A stretch of DNA of 64,000 nt from Brachionus plicatilis (taxonomy: Eukaryota; Rotifera; Eurotatoria; Ploima; Brachionidae), in NCBI GenBank assembly GCA_010279815.1, contig QEOQ01000122.1, positions 1,018,798-1,082,797 on the forward strand. The letters are read 5' to 3'. A program made the translations under genes and the position numbers. Of the stretch, positions 51,301 to 61,800 are shown one piece after another. The first letter of the stretch is position 1; every line of letters begins with the position of its first letter. The notes beneath the pieces are model-generated. The model was not told the origin of the DNA. It made no database searches and saw only the letters and a list, made by a program, of their open reading frames with translations.

Positions 51301-52465
51301 ATATTAATTATTAATTAAAAAGTAAAAATTTGTTTTTGTATCGTGCATTTACCTTGGTCTAAAATTTTTTTGAATTCGCCAATATTATTCTGATCAAGAA
51401 TGGACAACATATTTACTGCATTGATTAGCAATCGGTATTGTTGTATGGGATCCAATACGCTTGTTTCATCCTCGAGTAAATTGTTAATTTTAATCAAATA
51501 TTTTTGCTCAATTTCAATGCCACTAATCAGGGCTTCGATGTAAATTTCAAACAACGTATTCAATGCAAACTCGTTATGGGCAGAGTATTTTTCAAGCAAA
51601 CCAAACAAATGATCTAGAATATTTTTCCATGATTCGCGACTCTAACAAATATTTTTATTAATTTATTTTTAAATTTTACCTAATTAATTTTTTACTTTTA
51701 TCATAGATTTAAGAGCGTTTTCATTTATCTTTTCCAAATATTCATTTTCAATTTTTATTTCCAAATTCTTGTCAATAATATCAATCACATCAAAATATAC
51801 ATCACTTGTCTTGAAAACAATTTATTAGTAATTGAGTTCAGGATACTTTTTTTCTAATACTTGTTCATCAAAGAGTGCAAGTAGACGAGCCAAATTTTCG
51901 ATCAAAGGACCATAGTTTTTATCAGTATTTTGATTCTTAATAAGTTCATAAAGAACAGTGATAGCTTCTTTAGTCTTTCCCTGAGATAGCAGACAATTGG
52001 CATACTTATTAGATATTTCAAAAAATTTAGCAGCATCACTTAAATTTAATGCTTTAACTTTGGTTCAATTGTCAGAGATGGTATAAATTTTACTTGCTAA
52101 AGAATTTTCTCAATTCACTGTAGACACTTATTAGTTCAGATTGAGAATTTGATTTTTCATAAAGCTGAGCAAGACCTTGCCAAGCAGGCGCTAGATTTGA
52201 CGAAATCTGAATGGCTCTCTGATAAGCTGCTAATGCCTGATCTTTGTTATTAAGCTCATTCGCAGCAGCACCAGTCATTACCCAGCCTAAATAGTTTTCT
52301 TTATCTCTATCAATTACTGACTGTTCAATTCGAATTTTATTTAAAGAGATAAATTTTTTTTTTATGTCAGATTACTTTGCACAGTTTGAGTGCTTCTTTG
52401 GCATCTTTGTTCTTAATGGCATCTTTGGCCGATTTTAAAAGTGCTTTTATTTCTGGATTATCCAT
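45345..52465 (-). CDS. SKIC3: Superkiller complex protein 3 / TTC37 (TPR scaffold)
   Basis: Twenty-two exons, 1312 aa (human 1564): 52465-52376, 52320-52094, 52038-51861, 51809-51696, 51641-51353, 51288-51187, 50115-49985, 49938-49742, 49688-49364, 49310-49156, 49108-48992, 48148-47852, 47795-47697, 47646-47411, 47342-47080, 46782-46641, 46587-46494, 46435-46233, 46179-46062, 46014-45843, 45790-45623, 45566-45345. SKIC3 scaffolds the SKI helicase that feeds RNA to the cytoplasmic exosome. TPRs run through the protein. Diagnostic stretches: ALLKSAKDAIKNKDAKEAL (N-terminus), WECLADAYLNRGSLTAALKS, LNPESSYAYYQIARIKQ, HLFWNNLGILYAFTG, AQHCFLKSI and DPEYGVAWIGQAFIAE. Most introns are 46-68 nt; introns 6 (1071 nt), 11 (843) and 15 (297) are enlarged by repeats. 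Exon 3 and exon 18 boundaries are least certain. AATAAA at 45317-45312. Confidence 0.93.
48290..48970. mobile_element. Repeat debris in SKIC3 intron 11
   Basis: 48290-48800 (plus) ends with CTTCTCCTGAAGGAGGCTAA and AATAAATTAATAAAC, a LINE-like tail (compare CTTCCCCCTAAAGGAGG at 1669). 48840-48970 carries the right arm of the MULE-like family (ATTTACAGAACA.., TTTGTTCCAAAATTTACAAT, GCC), as at 20087 and 61475. Together they explain most of the extra length of this intron. Confidence 0.6.
50624..50956. mobile_element. Foldback MITE in SKIC3 intron 6
   Basis: Arms 50650-50760 and 50800-50912 pair closely (AAACGTTATAATTTTTTTTC, AAAAAATGTTTCTGCA, AATATTGAACAAATTTGTA, AATTATTAGCTCTGCA). The outer ends GGCAATGTGAAATTTTA and inverse TAAAATTTCACAATGTC resemble the GCATTGTGAA termini. 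The loop is flanked by CTCTGCAAAAACTCTGCA and its inverse, a core also present in the 62392 and 1809 elements. Duplication not resolved. Confidence 0.7.
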
Positions 52466-52587
52466 TTCTTTTTATTTTTAAATAAAATTTTTTTTTTAAA
52501 TTAATTTTACAAAGATTTTAATTTCTTTTTAAATTTTAAGAATTCAATCAAATAACAAATTTTAATATTTTTATTCTAAATTAAAAA

Positions 52588-55394
52588 TTAAGAATACGAT
52601 TTGTCATCTTTGTGATAGTCTAAAATTATGTAAAAAAGTTTAATTTCAAAATTTGGAAACTCAACGAGCTTACCATAATTGCCATATCCACTTATTGAAT
52701 GCTGGCCATTTTTATAATAATAATTATTACTATTATTATATCTCCTGTAGCCAGAATTGTTTCGGTAGGAGTATCGATTTTGATTGTAATTACCTTTTAA
52801 AAAAAATGTTATTCTTTCAATTATAGGTTTAATTTAAAGAACCAAGATCAATTATAACAAAAAAAATTAAATTTAAAATGATGCCATTCTATGCTAGTGT
52901 TGGGAAAGACGGATGACGAAATTTGCGATCAGACCATATCAGCGGGAAAAAATTTCCTTAAGAGTAAAAAAATTGACAAAAATTTTATTTTAAAAGAAAA
53001 TACCAAATTTAGAAAAAAATAATTTTTCTTTAAAAGGCTAAATTTTTGAAATTATTTTTCTAGATCATAGTTTAGAGATTTGATTGGGGTGAAGTTTTGA
53101 CATGAGTTAATTAATTAAATGAATTAGTCATTTTGTTAACTCATTTTTTTCTGCTTCAATATTTTGATGAAAAGAGAAAATATGACCATAAAAATAAAAA
53201 ATTTTAAATAATTAATTATTAAAAAATGACTTATTCTCTTTAAAACTTCCATAATTGCTACAAAAGATCCGAAATTAAACTCAAACTTAAAAACAATAAT
53301 TGAAAAAAATTAATTAAATAGCTTAAAAATATATTTAAACGTTAAACCCATTGCTGATAAAATTACACACTGCTAAATATGAATACTTGAATTATTCCTA
53401 TTTTAAATATTGACTTATCCAAGATATTAGAGAAAAAGGTGGTAGATTCATCAAACAAAAATAAATACCACATTCGTGGCAAATTTATGCATATCTTTGA
53501 CAAATACATTATTAAAAAAGAAAAAATATTCAATTAATTAATTAACTTTTTGTAAATTTTGCTTTAATCCTTTTCTTTTTAATAAAAACTTTAATTGAAC
53601 AATTATTCTTTTTTTAAAAACACCAATGTGAAAATCACCTTTTTTTTTTGAAACCGAAAATTGAATTGATAAAAATGAGTTAAAAAAAAACATGAGTTAT
53701 TTTTTAATTAACTCATTTTTTTTTAAACTCATGTCAAAACTTCACCCCAGTAGAGATTTGTATGAGATATTTGAAAATTTTTCGTTTCATTAAATCAAAA
53801 ACCTAAAAGAACACCAAAACTTTTTCCCTGAAATTTTCTGCCGCTGATCTTGTCTGACCGCCAACGTGGCCATCTTATTTTGGCCGTCATCCGACACTAT
53901 TCTACGCTTGACCATGGTCATTTGTTCATTTTTTTTTTAAAGAAAACATACTTGAATAGTTATAATTGTTGTTGTGCGATGAATAAGAATGATATCTGCT
54001 ACTGTAGTAATGATTATGTGAATAGCTGGTGTAGTTTTTCTCACTTTTCTAAAAAAAATTATTTTTAGAAAAAGAATTATTTTAAACTTTTGCTCACATA
54101 ATTGACAAAATTTTGCTGATCGCCATCATCAATAACAATTTCTTCACATTCATGGCTTGTTTTTTCTTTTAATAAAATAACAAGATTTTTATTACTAGCT
54201 GAATTATGGTTATTTTTAAATTGGTCTAATAAATTAGCTTTAGAACTCGGAGTTTTATTTGGAGTTGGCAAAAGTGGTTTAGTATTTTGGCTCTTTTTAA
54301 AATGATCTGGATCAGTCTCTTTTTTTAAGTCTTGTATCCGCCTATTTAATTTTTTATCCAATTTTTTTGCTTTTTTAAAGCTTGCAGTTGACGAAGATGA
54401 AGAAACTGACGAGGATGAACTATCTCTTTTATGGATGCGCCTTTTGGCTAAATTATTTTGCAACGGATCAAGAAATTTATTAATTTGTCTAAGAGATTTG
54501 TGGCCTACATTTTGAGTAGATAGGTTATTTTTATCGACCTCGGTCTCTGATTCAGACGAGGACGAAGATGAGGATTCGACCAATTTTTTTTCATTACCAA
54601 GGTTTTTTGAGCATTTCATGGCCACTTTTGAGCTTTGGTCACTGGTTTCATTCAAATCTTCTTTCTCTTTTATTGCTTTCCTCAATGGGTGATCGACTTT
54701 TGGATTTTTTTCCGTGTTTGCTATGGGCACCACTGAACCCGAATTGAGATAATTTTCATTTCTAAAAAGATGAAGAAAAAATATCGGCTTCACTTGAAGA
54801 GTTAAACCATGTGTGTCCACATAAGATGATACATTTTTAAAATTATGATAATTCAGAAGCTGCTTTTTAAAGTCAAGCATATTGATCCGGTATTCACTGA
54901 CCCGACCCAGACATGTGTAGTTATTTCCTTAGAAAAAATACTTGACATTAGTGTGACAATTTAGCTTATTAAAACTCACTCGGAAAATAGAGCTCGGTGA
55001 TTTTTTTTTTAACTCTATTAAAATCATCTGTTTGATTGAGGTAAACTCTTCTTGTGCCTCCACCTTGTTCTTGTTTGATGGCATTTAAGTCAAGGCCGAG
55101 CAAAATGCTCACTTTAACCTTAATTCCTGATTTATCAGTAACACCCTTTGTTTAGAATTAAAAAATGACACTTAAAAAAGTATTTTAAATTACGTGTGCT
55201 TTTTTTTGCGATTCAAAATTTGGATCAAACGAAGACTTTTCCAGTGCGGTTCCGCACTGGCCGCAAAAGTTGAATGCTGGCTCAAATTTTATGTTACATC
55301 TTTGGCACGTTTTTTTCAATAGCTTGCCACAAACACCACAAAATTTGAAGTCTGCTTCTACTTTAGCCTTGCAAGACGGACAATTATGGACCAT
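52588..55394 (-). CDS. Double zinc-ribbon protein with Ser/Lys-rich and Tyr/Asn-rich tail, unassigned
   Basis: Six exons, 481 aa: 55394-55194, 55145-54980, 54927-54098, 54048-53952, 52793-52674, 52619-52588; frame closes exactly. I do not recognise the family. Residues 1-65 hold two zinc ribbons: CPSCKAK with CGVCG, then CQRC with CGQCG. Next comes a conserved-looking region (KVKVSILLGLDLNAI, RRVYLNQTDDFNRVKKKI, ELYFP) that suggests a compact beta-alpha module. The middle is charged and Ser-rich with acidic runs (SSSSSSSESETEVD) and Lys clusters like nuclear localisation signals. The C-terminus is rich in Tyr, Asn, Ser and Arg (YNYSSNYNQNRYSYRNNSGY), a prion-like, RNA-binding type composition. 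Nuclear RNA-related function is a guess. Intron 4 (1158 nt) is large. An upstream in-frame Met at 55421 is possible. Confidence 0.72.
52794..53951. repeat. Repeat-bearing intron of the zinc-ribbon gene
   Basis: Inverted segments are visible: GGATGACGAAATTTGCGATC.. near 52910 against GGCCGTCATCCGACACTATT near 53882, and GGGTGAAGTTTTGACATGAG (53088) against ACTCATGTCAAAACTTCACC (53727). An inverted-repeat element spanning about 52895-53905 would explain the intron's length. The ends look like TAGTGTTGGGAAAG and TCCGACACTA. An ORF at 53850 is not coding. Confidence 0.5.
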
Positions 55395-56126
55395 TTGAAA
55401 AAAAACCGGAATTATTTTCAAAAATATATATCATACAAATATTAAATTCAAATTTTTTTTTTTTTTTTTTTAATTTGATATTTATTTTTGGTGTATTTAT
55501 TTGAATAATTAAACTGAATAAATGTTAAATAAAATATGAAATTTTCTTTTGTTTATTATTTATTTAATTATTTGTTTTATCTGTGCCGAGCTAAAGCACC
55601 TTCAGATTTAAAAAAAAAATAAAAATTTAAAGGAAAAATAAAATAAAATTAAAATAAGTTAAAACATAATAAAAAGAGAATTTAAATTGATAAATTGTAA
55701 GATTTTTATTTTTTTTATTTATTAAGCAAATTCTTGTCGAGCCAAGGCGCCTTCAGAAAAAAAAATAAAAAAAAATAAAAAAGTTTCTGCTTGTTTTATA
55801 TATTATTAAAATATGTGCAAAGTGTTTAAGTATTGAACAGTTCATGAAAGAAAGAATGTTTTTGTGGTGATTCTTTTGTGGCATTCGATTGTGACAAACT
55901 TGACTCATTGATAAATTGAGATTAAAAGTGTTCTTTAATCAGAACAAAGTATTTAATTATTGTGAACAAACTTGGTGGTTAAATTAGATCAGTTTAAGTT
56001 TTAACTTTTTAATTTAAGTAATTTAACTTATTTGTCTTTTGATGGACTTTTTATTTAATTTAGCCAATTTATCAGGATATAAATAATGATAAGTCTGCTC
56101 AATTGGATTAATCAAACAATTTTAAA
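55395..56126. other. Divergent upstream region with two reverse LINE tails
   Basis: Between the zinc-ribbon gene (minus) and the nuclear receptor (plus). GTGCCGAGCTAAAGCACCTT (about 55581) and GTCGAGCCAAGGCGCCTTCA (about 55737) are minus-strand versions of the CTGAAGG-hairpin LINE tail, each next to A-rich DNA. The two have diverged but keep the inverted GAGC..GCTC-like stems. An out-of-frame ATG at 56086 precedes and overlaps the receptor start. Confidence 0.55.
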
Positions 56127-57116
56127 ATGTCAACTCAAAACTATTCCACAAAAGAAGCTGATTCTGTGTGCAAGGTATGTGGCGATGAGGCATGTAACTG
56201 GTACTATGGAGCCATGGTATGTGAAGCTTGTAAAAAATTTTTCATCCGAAGCAAAAAGGAACAAAAAAGAAAGTACATGTGTGTTGCCAATAAACAGTGT
56301 AACATTACCAAATCTACCAGAGCCAATTGCCAGTATTGTCGATTTAAGAAATGTGTTCAAGTGGGTCTTGACCTGAGCAAAAAAGCCTCTCAAATCGAAA
56401 TAAATTCTCTGGTTCAAAGTCTAAAATGTGCCGTTTGCAGCCAACAGCCATCCGGGATCCATTTTGGCGTGATGTCTTGTGAGGCATGTAAGGGATTTTT
56501 TCGCCGATCGGCTCTTGTCCATGCAGATAATCCTCTCAAATGTAAGTCAAACGGAAGCCAGAACTGTCTAGAATTGACCAACAGAAGCTGTAGATATTGT
56601 CGATTTAAAAAATGTTTAGAAGCTGGCATGTCTTTGGACAATTCAAAGTTGGGCCGAACAACAAATAAAGTTAAGCAGGAAATAATTAAAAAAAAGAAAG
56701 AAAGAGAAATCGATGATCAATTTGATTCAATTCAAGGCTTAACCAAACAAAATCCCTGCAAAAAAACTCGATACAACTTTCAAGAAAATCAATTTAATAA
56801 TTCATTATCATCAACCTCATCCTACAGTTCAACAGAATCGCTTCCGCAAATAACTGTCACCTATTCGGATACAACTAATTCCGATCAATATTTTTATCAA
56901 AATCCACCATACAATCAAACACTAACAAATATCAATTATCTTATGAATAATCAGCACAACTTTTATGCTACAACTAATGAAGATCAATTGAGCCAAAGCC
57001 AAAGCAATTCATTTCTATTTAATCCTTATAGTAATAGCAATGTGTATTCATTCAATGCTCCAAATGTCAACCAAAATACCATGTCCCTAACTAATTTTAA
57101 TTTTAATTCATTTTAG
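56127..57116 (+). CDS. Nuclear receptor with two DNA-binding domains and no ligand-binding domain
   Basis: Single exon, 329 aa. Two complete C4-C4 nuclear-receptor DNA-binding domains stand in tandem. DBD1: Cys 15, 18, 32, 35 and 52, 58, 68, 71, P-box CEACKKFF. DBD2: Cys 101, 104, 118, 121 and 139, 147, 155, 158, P-box CEACKGFFRR, each followed by CRFKKC and a T-box-like stretch. This matches the 2DBD-NR class of lophotrochozoans, Daphnia and parasitic flatworms, in which DBD1 has the CEACKK P-box. Those proteins carry a ligand-binding domain after DBD2; here residues 170-329 are a basic segment and then an Asn/Ser/Gln/Tyr-rich tail with no LBD-like helices. Cys spacing in the second finger of DBD2 is 7 and 7 rather than the usual 5 and 9. 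A likely DNA-binding transcription regulator. AATAAA at 57125, just after the stop, argues that the gene really ends here. Confidence 0.9.
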   Translation: MSTQNYSTKEADSVCKVCGDEACNWYYGAMVCEACKKFFIRSKKEQKRKYMCVANKQCNITKSTRANCQYCRFKKCVQVGLDLSKKASQIEINSLVQSLKCAVCSQQPSGIHFGVMSCEACKGFFRRSALVHADNPLKCKSNGSQNCLELTNRSCRYCRFKKCLEAGMSLDNSKLGRTTNKVKQEIIKKKKEREIDDQFDSIQGLTKQNPCKKTRYNFQENQFNNSLSSTSSYSSTESLPQITVTYSDTTNSDQYFYQNPPYNQTLTNINYLMNNQHNFYATTNEDQLSQSQSNSFLFNPYSNSNVYSFNAPNVNQNTMSLTNFNFNSF

Positions 57117-57130
57117 ACTTGTATAATAAA

Positions 57131-58770
57131 ATGCGTACCAGTTCTCAATTCTATTTCCGCCTATTTTCGATTTAAAATTCTATCAAATTTTTCTGATTAT
57201 AACATAATCTTTCTTCTTTTGTCAATGAATATTAAACAATTAATAAATAAAAAAAATTTTAATTAATTAATCTTTTTTTTTATTATATTCATAGATATGA
57301 ATAATGTAATTTGATCGTGATCCCTAGACTCATAATTTATTCACTTGGTAAATAATTGTACTTCCCTGGAGAGGAAATCATTAAATTGGTTGTTATTTTC
57401 ATGCATTTTAATTCTCTATTTAATAAATAATTTTTTTCAGGAAAAATTTACCACTAAAATAATAGAGCTAAAAATAAAGCTATCGTTTTCTAATCATTTT
57501 AAAAGTATTTTATCAGATAATAGTCTTACGATTTGTTCTTTCGGAAGAGAGCTCTTAATGCTTTAAATGTAATTATATTGTTACGTAACCAAAATAAAAT
57601 TTTTATTTCTTCTAAAAAATAAACTCTTGGCTACATAATTTTTGTTTATTATTTTCCCAATTTACCTACTCTTTAACTTAAATTATACTTTATGTAAGTA
57701 CAAAAATCAAATTATAAGAAAATTTTTATTGATTTAATAAAATCTTGTTTAATAATAGAATCAATTTCAAAGTCATGGACCCCGCTAAATTTATTTTTTA
57801 AAAATGAGTTTATAAATGTAAGAAGATTTTTGAAAATTCAATTTCTTTAGAATATGGCACGCAAAATTTGTTACTTTTAAATTTGAATGAGTCTATTTTG
57901 GAATTAGAATAACTTGATAATACGTTAGACCACACATTAGATAGCTAGAGAGTTAAACAATACAATTTATTAGTAAGTTTTTCATTTTGACACGTTTGGA
58001 AGCTAATCCGTGCCAAAAACCAAAAACTGAAAAAAACATATTCTAGCATTTTGGAATGAAGACAAAAATTAAATTTAGCAGTGGTTCATGATTTTTGGTT
58101 ATTTTTTGTAACTAAGAACGTGCTCCTGTTTATTTTGATATAAAATTATTTTTTCAAAATATTTTCTATTTTGCGTTTTCTAAGGCCTAAATCAAATATA
58201 AATAATAATAATAATTATTCAATTAAAAATAATTTTATGCTCAATTTTTTTCAATTTAATATTTTAATTTATTGGTGCAAAAAAAAAAAATCCAAAAATT
58301 AATGAACTATAATATGAAAAACAAAGTAATGTATGACATTGCATTAATATTAAGTGAATTGAAATATGGCGCCTTGGGCTCTTTTTTCTTCCAAAGACAA
58401 ACAATGTATCACTACTATTTTATTAATTAAAACTGAGAGCTAAATTTGGTCACAAATTTGAAATTTGCACCACCATCTCCGTGATTAATTAACAAAATCG
58501 AATGTTACTCAAATTGTCAACTGAAAATAATTCAAATTATTCTCTTTCGACATAAGCTCATTTTTTTCATTTTTTTTTTCTTGTTGTTGTTGTGAGCCAG
58601 CCAAGTTATTTTGCTCGCATTTTCTAACGATTTAGATTATAATAAATTATTTTTATTTTGTTAAATTATTAAAAAAAAAACTCAAAATTTCAATAAAATT
58701 TAAAAAAAAAAAAAGTCTTTGCAAAAATAAACCAAAATAATTTTTTAAACGTATTAGTCATATCAATAAA
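57131..58770. other. Intergenic region between the nuclear receptor and DOP1
   Basis: A/T-rich with no convincing gene. A 73-codon frame at 57345-57566 begins without ATG, and its second half (EKFTTKIIELKIKLSFSN) follows a good TTTTTTTCAG acceptor, so a stray last exon cannot be excluded. I could not tie it to a family or to the receptor. Confidence 0.45.
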
Positions 58771-58795
58771 AGAGAGAAAGAGAGAGAGAGAGAAA
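58771..58795 (+). promoter_or_regulatory. GA-rich tract just 5' of the DOP1 start
   Basis: AGAGAGAAAGAGAGAGAGAG ends 21 bp before the ATG, so it is probably in the 5' UTR or core promoter. GA repeats are bound by GAGA-type factors in some animals; no direct evidence here. Confidence 0.4.
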
Positions 58796-58816
58796 CAAAA
58801 ATAAAACAGCGATCAA

Positions 58817-61800
58817 ATGAGTTTGCTTAGTCCGGAAGAGCTGACTCTTCTTCATACCGACAACAAATACAAGGCCTATGTGAGCTCGATTGAAAAGTGT
58901 CTCAAAAATTTCGAGTCCTCGTCCGAATGGGCCGATCTTATATCGTCTCTAGGCAAGCTAAAAAAAGTGATTCACTCATCGCCCAAGTACCACTACATCC
59001 CCAAAAGAGTGAATGTGTGCAAACGACTGGCGCAGTGTTTGCATCCGGCGCTGCCCAGCGGAGTGCATCTAAAAGCCCTGGAGGTGTACACATGCATCTT
59101 TCAGAACATTGGCGCCGAAAGCCTGGCCAAAGACTTGTTCTTGTACTCGAGCGGTCTGTTTCCGCTGCTGGCCAACGCGGCTCTCAGCGTCAAGCCAGTT
59201 CTGCTCAATTTGTACGAGAGCTATTTTTTGCCGCTGAAAAAATCGCTGCGGCCCGGACTCACCGGTCTGCTGATCGCCGTTCTGCCCGGTCTAGAAGAGG
59301 GCTCCGATTTTTATCAGCGCACATTCAATCTGATAAAAAACATCTGTCTTGCCCAGTCTGACAGTGGAGCCAGCGTGACCAACATAAACAATTACATAGC
59401 TGATGACAAGTACTTTCACTCGTGCATTTGGTCGGCCATCATCTCCGAGTCCTACATCCGATTTGCAGCCATTCAGTTTATGCTGAGCAATTACGAGCTG
59501 AAGAAAAGAAGCGGCGGACCGGTCAACGCCAACGACCAGCTCTATCTGATCGGCAATTCCATTGATTTAATGATAAGCGCAATTTGCTGCTGTCTCCAAG
59601 ATGCCAACTCTCTGGTACAACGAAGCATACTTGACCTCATTTGCACGTGTCTGCCGATGAGCACCAAAAACGTGACCCGAAGCGACAAGGTACAATTGGT
59701 CACAGTGGCCATCCATGTGGTGCTGAGACGCGACATGACCCTCAATCGAAGAATTTACTCGTGGCTCATGGGAAACGGGTCGAGCAGCGAGGAGTCGAAA
59801 AAAAATGACAAAAAATACTTTGAAGCCCATTCGAAGAGCATTCTAATTCAATCGATCAAAACGCTGCTGAACAAAAAAGAAGCGTCGTCCATTCTCTATT
59901 TGCTGAACGACGAAATGCCGGTGGTGGCCAGCCAAGCAGGCACCGTGTCGCACACTGGCCAAAGTGCCCAGATCAGTCCTGGTGCTGCGACTACCCTCAA
60001 GTTGATAAAAATAATTTCCAATCTGGTCGAGCGTCAAGACATCGGACAGGCCATCATTGACGACATTCTCTTGGATCTTTTGTTTTATGTTTATAAAGAA
60101 TATTCATTTTTGAATTTAAATAATGGACCGGTGAGCTCAAATGTGCAAAGTTATCTGAGCATTAAGAAGGGCACTAGCAATTTTCAGCATGTGCAGCAGC
60201 AGCAGCAGCAAAGTCAAAATTTAAAAGATTCAAATGAGCTCAAAAAAGCCGCCTGCAATTTTTTGTTTCACTCGTTTCAGATCTTTTTCATTTGGGACTT
60301 TTGTGCAAGCAAATTTGAGCACATTTGCAAGAACTTCACAAGCAGCAATCGACTCGAATCGGCTTCTTCTCACACAATTACGTCAGAGAGTGTGCACAGC
60401 TCTACGCTCAATCCTGCTCAACTTTGCGATTTGTACGAGTTCATTCTTGAGCTTTTGGCTAATTCAGTAAGTCTAAAATTGTTATTTATTTGCTCGTTTT
60501 TTTCAGACATGTTGCTATCAATGGGTATTTGGCAACAATGGATCAGGATTAAAATTTAATAAAAAGAGAGTATAAAATTTAAGTATTAAGTAAAATACTC
60601 AAATAAAATTAAAGTTAATAAAATATACTTATAAAAATACGGAAAAAAAGACAACAAAGTGTAACATACTTTGTTGCACCTTTTTTACTTAAAAATTATG
60701 TTTCACTTTTTTGAAGTTTTTTTTTAAGTATTCTTTATTAACTTAATATTTATTTAAGTATTTTACTTAATACTTAAATTTTTTTCATGCTTTAATAAGA
60801 CAAAAAATAAAATATCAATAAGATTTAAATTGATTATTAGTTTATTTTACTAAAAAAAAAAGAAAATAATGATTTTATTTTAGATAATAACAAAGGTGCA
60901 ACAAAGTATGTTGCACTTTGTTGCAGTATTTTTTTAAGTAAATTTTATTAACATTAATTTTTATTTTTAATTCATCAAAAAAGAGGAAGAATTCTATTAC
61001 AATTTGTATTTGAATTTCACAATACCAATAAGTCTTAAAAATATCAGAGTTTTTTAAAATTCTCATATATAAAAATTCAAGTCCGTACTTTAAAATTTAA
61101 TTTTTTAAAAGTCCGAGCCACTTGAATTTTTTGCCCTTCCAATAATTTATTTTGAAGGTCAAATGTTCAGCATTGTGAATCAAAAACAAAATATTGAAAA
61201 ATTCCAAAGATTGAGTTCTGAAGGACCAAAACATGTTCTTTAAATTGTAGCAACTGATAATCCTTTGTACCACCACTTAAAGTTGAATTGGATTTTTTAT
61301 ATAATTTAATATCCTAAATTTACTATTTTCTAAGTTTTGCAGAATCAGTATTACTGGTCGTACAAAGTATGTATCAGTTGCTAAAATTTGCAGAACATGT
61401 TTTGGTCCTTCAGAACTTAAGCTTTGGAATTTTTAATATTTTTTTTTTGATTTTTGCTCCAAATTTCACAACGCCCAAATGCTCTTTAATGTTCAATAAA
61501 AATTAAAAGTCTTTAACTCAAATTTAATTTAATTTAGCTCAAGTCAAGTCAAGTAATTAAAGTCCGGACTTGGACTTTAATAAGGGACTTTAATATAGGA
61601 CTTTTATGGGATTTTTATGGGACTTGACTTAAGACTTGTGACTTTTAAATCACACTGAAAAATATCAAGTCAATAATTTAAATTAAATATTCTTTTTATT
61701 TCATTTAAAATGACTTTTGAGTTTTACAACAATATGACTGTTTAATTACTGACTTTAAAAATTTCAAATTATTTTTTTATTTTTAATTTAAAAAAGAGTA

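Noticed and set aside
57345..57566. A 73-codon frame downstream of the nuclear receptor, considered as a missing receptor exon
   Set aside because: It shows no LBD features, lacks an ATG, and the receptor stop is followed at once by AATAAA. Kept only as an unexplained open frame.
60507..60578. A possible DOP1 mini-exon after 60506 (in frame, ending AAGAGA then GTATAA)
   Set aside because: Joining exon 1 directly to 61992 gives a better match to the Dopey family (LLANS then DMYNEIQTEHLP). The mini-exon residues have no family counterpart.
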